DNA of 10,213 bases from the NCBI GenBank assembly GCA_030689795.1, contig JAUYEO010000034.1, positions 1 to 10,213 of the forward strand. Direction: 5' to 3'. This stretch comes from Desulfobacterales bacterium (GTDB taxonomy: Bacteria > Desulfobacterota > Desulfobacteria > Desulfobacterales > RPRI01). Position 1 is the first letter of the stretch. Each line of letters starts with the position of its first letter. The notes below the pieces were generated by a model. The model searched no databases, was not told the origin of the DNA, and worked only from the letters and a program-made list of their open reading frames with translations. The translations under genes were made by a program, and so were the position numbers. Positions 6,571-10,213 of this stretch are shown here, piece by piece.

Positions 6571-8460
6571 ATGGCTTTGATCGCTGTTCGTGACGTGTGC
6601 TGGGGCTTTGGTAACGCTCCCCTGCTCGACAATGTTAATCTTCAAATCGAAAAAGGTCAGCGGATCTGTCTGCTGGGTCGAAACGGCGTGGGCAAGTCTT
6701 CCCTGCTCAAGCTTCTATGCAACACCATTCTGCCCGACAGCGGCGATATCTGGCGTCAGCAGGGTATCACCATTGCGGCCCTGGAACAGGAGGTGCCTTC
6801 CGGATCCGATGGCACGATCTTCGAGATGGTAGCCCTGGGTCTCGGTGAAAAGGGGAAGGCGCTGGCCGAACACAATCGCATCTGCAAACTGCCTGAGACC
6901 GAAAGCAGCAGCAACCACCTTAAAAGGAGGGATTCGCTGCAGCAGGTAATGAACGCCCACGGCGGGTTGACAGCATTAAAAAATACCATAGAAAGCGCCT
7001 TGTCCCGGACCGGTCTTGATCCTGAAAGCAGGTTCTCCGACCTTTCCGCAGGCATGAAGCGGCGAACGCTTTTCGCCCGCGCGCTTGCCCAGGAACCCGA
7101 TCTGCTTTTGCTGGATGAACCCACAAACCATCTGGACATCGATGCCATCATCTGGATGGAAGAGTATATCATGCGCCATGTAAAGACTCTGCTTTTCATT
7201 ACCCACGACCGTACTTTTTTAAAACGGATAGCCACACGCATTATAGAGCTGGACAGGGGTCGCCTGACCTCCTATGACTGCGATTACGACACATACTTAA
7301 AACGCAGAGAAGCCGCATCTGAAGCCGAAGAGCAGCAAAACAGGGTGTTCGACAAAAAACTTTCCCAGGAAGAGGTCTGGATCCGGCAGGGTGTCAAGGC
7401 CCGCCGCACCCGCAACGAAGGGCGCGTCCGAACCTTGCAGAAATTGCGGGCAGAAGCCATGGCTCGCCGCGCAAAGACAGGTAATGTCAGGTTGGAGCTC
7501 CAGAAGGCGGAAAGGAGCGGCCGGCTGGTTATCGAAGCCCAAGAGGTAAACCATTCCTACGGACAAACCTCCATTGTCCGTGGCTTTTCCACTTCCATAA
7601 TGCGGGGGGACAAGATCGGCATCATCGGACCTAATGGTGCTGGAAAAACCACGCTGCTCGGCATCCTGTTAAAAGAAATCACTCCTGACAATGGCACTGT
7701 ACGTCACGGCACACAGCTTCAGGTGGCCTATTTTGACCAGCTCAGAGCTCAGTTGGACGATCGGAAAACCGCGGTTCAAAACATCGGCGAGGGCAACGAT
7801 TTTATCATCTTTAATGGGCAGAAACGCCATGTGATAAGCCATTTGCAGGATTTTCTCTTTTCCCCGGAAAGATGCCGCCTGCCGGTTCATGTGCTTTCCG
7901 GCGGAGAGCGCAACAGACTGCTGCTTGCAAAGCTCTTTGCCAAACCAGCCAATGTTCTGGTACTGGACGAACCCACAAACGATCTTGATGCCGAGACTCT
8001 GGAGCTTCTGGAGGAGCTTCTATTCGATTATAAAGGGACTCTTTTGCTGGTCAGTCATGACCGGGCTTTTTTAAATAACGTTGTAACCAGCACCATTGTA
8101 TTTGAAGGCCAGGGGCTTGTGACCGAATATGCCGGAGGATACGATGACTGGTTGCTGCAAAGGACCGGGTCTGTGGAGACACCGCCCGAAAAAAAAGAGG
8201 CCAAAAAAGTCCGGACGCCCTCGTCACACGTAAAGCCAGGGAAGCTCGGGTTTAAGCAATCGCGGGAACTCTCGGAACTGCCTCGCAGGATCGATGAACT
8301 TGAATCGGAGCAAAAAGCTCTCCACGCGACCATGTCCGATCCTTTCTTCTACAAAAAGAGCAGAGAGGAGATCGCTGAACTTCAAAAACGCCTCACGGAA
8401 GTGGATCAGGATATTGAGGCGAACTATCTTCGCTGGGAGATACTCGAAAACCTTGAATAA
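6571..8460 (+). CDS. uup: ABC-F family ATPase Uup
   Basis: Soluble duplicated ABC ATPase of the ABC-F family, which acts on ribosomes. Uup in E. coli has also been linked to transposon excision and branched DNA. From this start it has 629 residues, close to E. coli Uup (about 635), and the N-terminus (MALIAVRDVCWGFGNAPLLDN) aligns by eye with that protein. Domain 1 has Walker A GRNGVGKSS at 36-44, signature LSAGM at 158-162, Walker B LLLLDEPTNHLD at 178-189 and switch His212. Domain 2 has GPNGAGKTT at 353-361, LSGGE at 442-446, VLVLDEPTNDLD at 462-473 and His496. The linker has the Uup-typical EEVWIRQGVKARRTRNEGRV (267-286). A charged, helical tail (about 560-627) matches the Uup C-terminal DNA-binding coiled coil. 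A TTG at 6493 could extend it by 26 residues but runs through a hairpin and lacks homology. No good Shine-Dalgarno precedes 6571; a two-codon frame (ATG GGT TGA, 6561-6569) ends one base before it. The first signature has Ala for the usual second Gly. Confidence 0.93.
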   Translation: MALIAVRDVCWGFGNAPLLDNVNLQIEKGQRICLLGRNGVGKSSLLKLLCNTILPDSGDIWRQQGITIAALEQEVPSGSDGTIFEMVALGLGEKGKALAEHNRICKLPETESSSNHLKRRDSLQQVMNAHGGLTALKNTIESALSRTGLDPESRFSDLSAGMKRRTLFARALAQEPDLLLLDEPTNHLDIDAIIWMEEYIMRHVKTLLFITHDRTFLKRIATRIIELDRGRLTSYDCDYDTYLKRREAASEAEEQQNRVFDKKLSQEEVWIRQGVKARRTRNEGRVRTLQKLRAEAMARRAKTGNVRLELQKAERSGRLVIEAQEVNHSYGQTSIVRGFSTSIMRGDKIGIIGPNGAGKTTLLGILLKEITPDNGTVRHGTQLQVAYFDQLRAQLDDRKTAVQNIGEGNDFIIFNGQKRHVISHLQDFLFSPERCRLPVHVLSGGERNRLLLAKLFAKPANVLVLDEPTNDLDAETLELLEELLFDYKGTLLLVSHDRAFLNNVVTSTIVFEGQGLVTEYAGGYDDWLLQRTGSVETPPEKKEAKKVRTPSSHVKPGKLGFKQSRELSELPRRIDELESEQKALHATMSDPFFYKKSREEIAELQKRLTEVDQDIEANYLRWEILENLE

Positions 8461-8710
8461 GAAACCGCCACAACATACCTGCTTTATCAGCTCCGGCAAA
8501 TGTTGTTGACACAAAGACCTGAAGAAAAAAATTGAGGCCATGGCAGGCGCAAATCAAGGTCGCCAATCAGGAATACCGGTTTCAAATATCCTTCTGTTCC
8601 GCCAGGCACGCTCTGCTCTGACGTTCCGGAAGCTTGCCCCCTTACGCAGACTGATTTTGTTATGTCCCCTGTTTATGATCGGCAGATAAAACCGCTATTC
8701 GAAAAATCAA

Positions 8711-8738
8711 TTGACATTCTATCTAATGATATTATATT
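8711..8738 (+). promoter_or_regulatory. Sigma70-like promoter of the Fic gene with possible operator repeats
   Basis: A perfect -35 box TTGACA (8711-8716) and a -10 box TATATT (8733-8738) are 16 bases apart in an AT-rich stretch, about 40 bases before the Fic start. Two TGATAT copies at 8727-8732 and 8738-8743, 11 bases apart (about one helical turn), flank and overlap the -10. They could be an operator for a repressor, possibly the Fic protein's own C-terminal winged-helix-like part (speculation). Confidence 0.65.
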
Positions 8739-8754
8739 GATATATAAAATCTAA

Positions 8755-8775
8755 ATCGGCAAATAGATCGGCAAA
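8755..8775 (+). repeat. Tandem ATCGGCAAA repeat in the Fic leader
   Basis: ATCGGCAAA occurs at 8755-8763 and again at 8767-8775, 12 bases apart, the second copy directly abutting the ATG. It takes the place where a Shine-Dalgarno sequence would be expected, and none is present. Confidence 0.7.
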
Positions 8776-9999
8776 ATGTATACACGATCATCACAGATGG
8801 AACCACTTCTCCCGAGCGAGTCACCTGCTCTGGAGGATCTGGCGCAAAAAGTTGTCAGCCAGTCGGCTGGGCTTGGCGGCTGTCTTCATCCGGTGACCCG
8901 GGATTCGGTTGTCGAGCTCCTGCGCCTCATTAACAGCTATTACTCCAATCTCATCGAGGGGCACAGCACCCATCCCATTGACATCGAACGCGCCATGCGG
9001 CAGGACTGGGCCGGCGACCCAGCCCGGCGGGACCTTCAGCTGGAAAGCCTGGCGCACATCAGCTGTCAGCGCTCGGTGGAAAATCGCCTGCGTAATGAAC
9101 CGGATCTCAATATCGCCGATCAGGATTTCATTGTATGGCTCCATCGCATTTTTTATGAGCAACTGCCTTCAAGTTTGCGGCGCGTCCGGAATGAAGAGAC
9201 AGGAGAAACGATTGATGTTGTACCCGGCGAGCTGCGGCGCCGCGAGGTCATTGTCGGACGCCACATTGGCCCGGAAGCGGCAACGTTGTACGCTTTTCTG
9301 GATCGTTTTGCGTCTTTCTATCAGCCGGCAGCCTTCCATGGTCTCGCACCGCTCGTGGCGGCCATCGCTTCCCATCATCGCCTGATGTGGATTCACCCGT
9401 TTCTAGACGGCAATGGCCGGGTGGCGCGTCTTTACACCGACGCCTGCTTTTGCCGACTGCCTCTACCCGGCTATGGACTTTGGAACGTCAGCCGGGGTCT
9501 TGCCCGGCGTCGGGACGAATATATGGCTGCCCTCACTTCGGCCGATGCGCCGCGCCGGAATGACTACGATGGACGGGGAAGCCTTTCCAACGAGGAATTG
9601 GTCAGATTCTGCATGTTTTTTCTGGATGTCTGTCTTGACCAGATCGGTTTCATGAGCGGATTGCTCGGGCTGGATGGCCTCCTCGACAGGATAAAAGGTT
9701 ATGTGAACATGCGCAGGGCCGGGCTCATTCCGGGGCCTCTGCAAGACTCCCAGCCGCTAAAGCCGGAAGCGACTTATATGCTTCAGGAGGCGTTACTTCG
9801 CGGTCAAACCGCCAGGGGAGACCTCATTCGGGCATCCGGTATGGCCGAGCGGACCGGTAGGATATTGTTGGGACAGCTTCTAAAAGAAGGGTCGCTGGTA
9901 TCCGATTCTCCCAAAGGCGCGATCAGGTTCGGCATACAGACCCATGTGGCGGGATATCTGTTCCCGGACCTTTATCCCGTGCGCAAACTTAAAGAATGA
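8776..9999 (+). CDS. Fic-family protein (probable AMP-transferase) with N-terminal inhibitory motif
   Basis: Fic enzymes usually move AMP from ATP onto a hydroxyl side chain of a target protein; this target is unknown. The Fic core shows HPFLDGNGRVAR at 207-218, with catalytic His207, Asp211 and both arginines (215 and 218) present. The N-terminal helix contains SNLIEG at 57-62, matching the inhibitory [S/T]xxxE[G/N] motif with Glu61, which places it in class II: inhibitor inside the same chain, before the core. A flap-like segment (about 143-160) precedes the core, and residues 325-400 look like a winged-helix domain, as in many Fic proteins of about 370-410 residues. The start at 8776 has no Shine-Dalgarno but lies well placed behind the promoter; Met8 (8797) is an alternative. 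No separate antitoxin gene sits beside it. Codon use differs from the left-hand genes: the first 13 isoleucine codons include no ATA. Confidence 0.93.
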   Translation: MYTRSSQMEPLLPSESPALEDLAQKVVSQSAGLGGCLHPVTRDSVVELLRLINSYYSNLIEGHSTHPIDIERAMRQDWAGDPARRDLQLESLAHISCQRSVENRLRNEPDLNIADQDFIVWLHRIFYEQLPSSLRRVRNEETGETIDVVPGELRRREVIVGRHIGPEAATLYAFLDRFASFYQPAAFHGLAPLVAAIASHHRLMWIHPFLDGNGRVARLYTDACFCRLPLPGYGLWNVSRGLARRRDEYMAALTSADAPRRNDYDGRGSLSNEELVRFCMFFLDVCLDQIGFMSGLLGLDGLLDRIKGYVNMRRAGLIPGPLQDSQPLKPEATYMLQEALLRGQTARGDLIRASGMAERTGRILLGQLLKEGSLVSDSPKGAIRFGIQTHVAGYLFPDLYPVRKLKE

Positions 10000-10040
10000 A
10001 CAGGAAAAAACGTCGGTAACAGTTTAGTCCCTTTTCCTGT
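10000..10040. repeat. Inverted repeat directly behind the Fic gene
   Basis: ACAGGAAAA (10000-10008) and TTTTCCTGT (10032-10040) are perfect 9-bp complements around a 23-base loop, beginning one base after the Fic stop codon. It could end Fic transcription or mark the left side of the transposase-associated repeat region. The loop is long for a terminator. Confidence 0.55.
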
Positions 10041-10053
10041 AACAGTTTAGTCC
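10016..10053. repeat. 15-bp direct repeat
   Basis: GTAACAGTTTAGTCC occurs at 10016-10030 and 10039-10053, 23 bases apart, each followed by a TTTT run. The first copy lies in the loop of the preceding inverted repeat and the second overlaps its right arm, so the structures are interleaved. Confidence 0.85.
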
Positions 10054-10068
10054 TTTTGCAATTATTTT

Positions 10069-10102
10069 GGCCCATATAGGGGACGGGCCCATATAGGGGA
10101 CG
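10069..10102. repeat. Perfect 17-bp tandem repeat upstream of the transposase
   Basis: GGCCCATATAGGGGACG is repeated head to tail without a spacer (10069-10085, 10086-10102), creating a GGGCCC palindrome at the junction and GACGTC at the right end. It sits 51 bases before the transposase start and is a candidate recognition or regulatory sequence for the transposase. Confidence 0.85.
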
Positions 10103-10153
10103 TCTTAAACAATTAAACTTGATTAACGCCCGGCGATATGTTATTCGGGATTC

Positions 10154-10213
10154 ATGCCAAGAAAATCACGAATAGATGCTCCGGGAGCGATGCATCATAT
10201 AATTGTCAGGGGA
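10154..10213 (+). CDS. Y1/IS200-like (REP-associated-type) transposase, N-terminus only
   Basis: The last 60 bases encode exactly 20 residues (MPRKSRIDAPGAMHHIIVRG) and run off the window. This is the characteristic opening of short REP-associated tyrosine transposases (RAYT, Y1_Tnp fold) common in deltaproteobacteria; HHIIVRG is the first beta strand of the fold. The HUH metal-binding motif and the catalytic tyrosine would lie beyond the edge, so activity cannot be judged. A weak GGGA lies 3 bases before the ATG. Proteins of this family cut and rejoin single-stranded DNA at hairpin-associated repeats, which fits the repeat-rich sequence just upstream. Recognition rests on 20 residues only. 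Confidence 0.75.
   Translation, partial: MPRKSRIDAPGAMHHIIVRG

Larger units (their letters stand above)
8461..8775. other. Intergenic region between uup and the Fic gene
   Basis: No gene is convincing in these 315 bases. A 7-bp inverted repeat (ACAACAT at 8470-8476, ATGTTGT at 8500-8506) with a 23-base loop follows uup and is too weak to call a terminator. ATCGGCA occurs three times (8678, 8755, 8767). The last 70 bases become very AT-rich and hold the promoter described separately. A 49-codon frame at 8540-8689 was considered and not accepted. Confidence 0.5.

Noticed and set aside
8470..8506. Inverted repeat ACAACAT/ATGTTGT as the uup terminator
   Set aside because: Seven base pairs, a 23-base loop and no T-run after it make it indistinguishable from chance.
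8540..8689. 49-codon frame beginning MAGANQGRQ between uup and the Fic gene
   Set aside because: No recognisable motif, a GAGG only 2 bases before the ATG, and no matching promoter. Length is within chance expectation.
8776..9999. Fic gene as part of a two-gene toxin-antitoxin pair
   Set aside because: No small antitoxin frame is found upstream or downstream, and the inhibitory motif is already inside the protein.

Overview
The window looks like chromosomal DNA of a Gram-negative bacterium, most likely a deltaproteobacterium in the broad sense (Desulfobacterota-like). This is inferred from three things: the N-terminus of a short REP-associated-type transposase at the right edge, intergenic DNA built of 7-base units, and a proteobacterial-type DnaE and Uup. 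No rRNA or other taxonomic marker is present, so the assignment is tentative. All recognisable genes lie on the + strand.

Left part (1-6286): a complete DNA polymerase III alpha subunit (dnaE, 51-3572) is followed after 7 bases by a GDP-mannose-forming mannose-1-phosphate guanylyltransferase (3580-4950). The latter's C-terminal isomerase-type cupin appears to have lost its metal ligands. After about 200 bases comes a PLP-dependent sugar aminotransferase of the DegT/DnrJ/EryC1/StrS family (5150-6286). The two sugar genes point to surface polysaccharide or glycan precursor synthesis. They share codon habits with dnaE, such as frequent ATA isoleucine codons.

Intergenic DNA of the left part: the gap after the guanylyltransferase (4951-5131) and the gap after the aminotransferase (6287-6370, perhaps further) are both made of degenerate 7-base units. 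The units start directly after the stop codons and stay in one register for up to 26 units while the motif changes. This is the most unusual structure in the window.

Right part (6371-10213): a 12-bp, 3-nt-loop hairpin (6499-6525) precedes uup, an ABC-F ATPase (6571-8460). A 315-base gap follows, with a sigma70-like promoter near its end, leading into a Fic-family AMP-transferase-type protein with a built-in inhibitory motif (8776-9999). The window ends in a repeat-rich leader (inverted, direct and perfect tandem repeats, 10000-10102) and the first 20 codons of a Y1/IS200-like transposase (10154 to the edge). Codon use changes between the aminotransferase and uup: ATA becomes rare and ATC/ATT dominate. 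The right part therefore looks like accessory or separately acquired DNA beside a housekeeping and polysaccharide block.

I did not find a clear new multi-gene defence or signalling system. The best candidates for undescribed biology are the in-register heptad DNA, the dead-looking isomerase domain, the uup leader hairpin and the repeat leader of the transposase.
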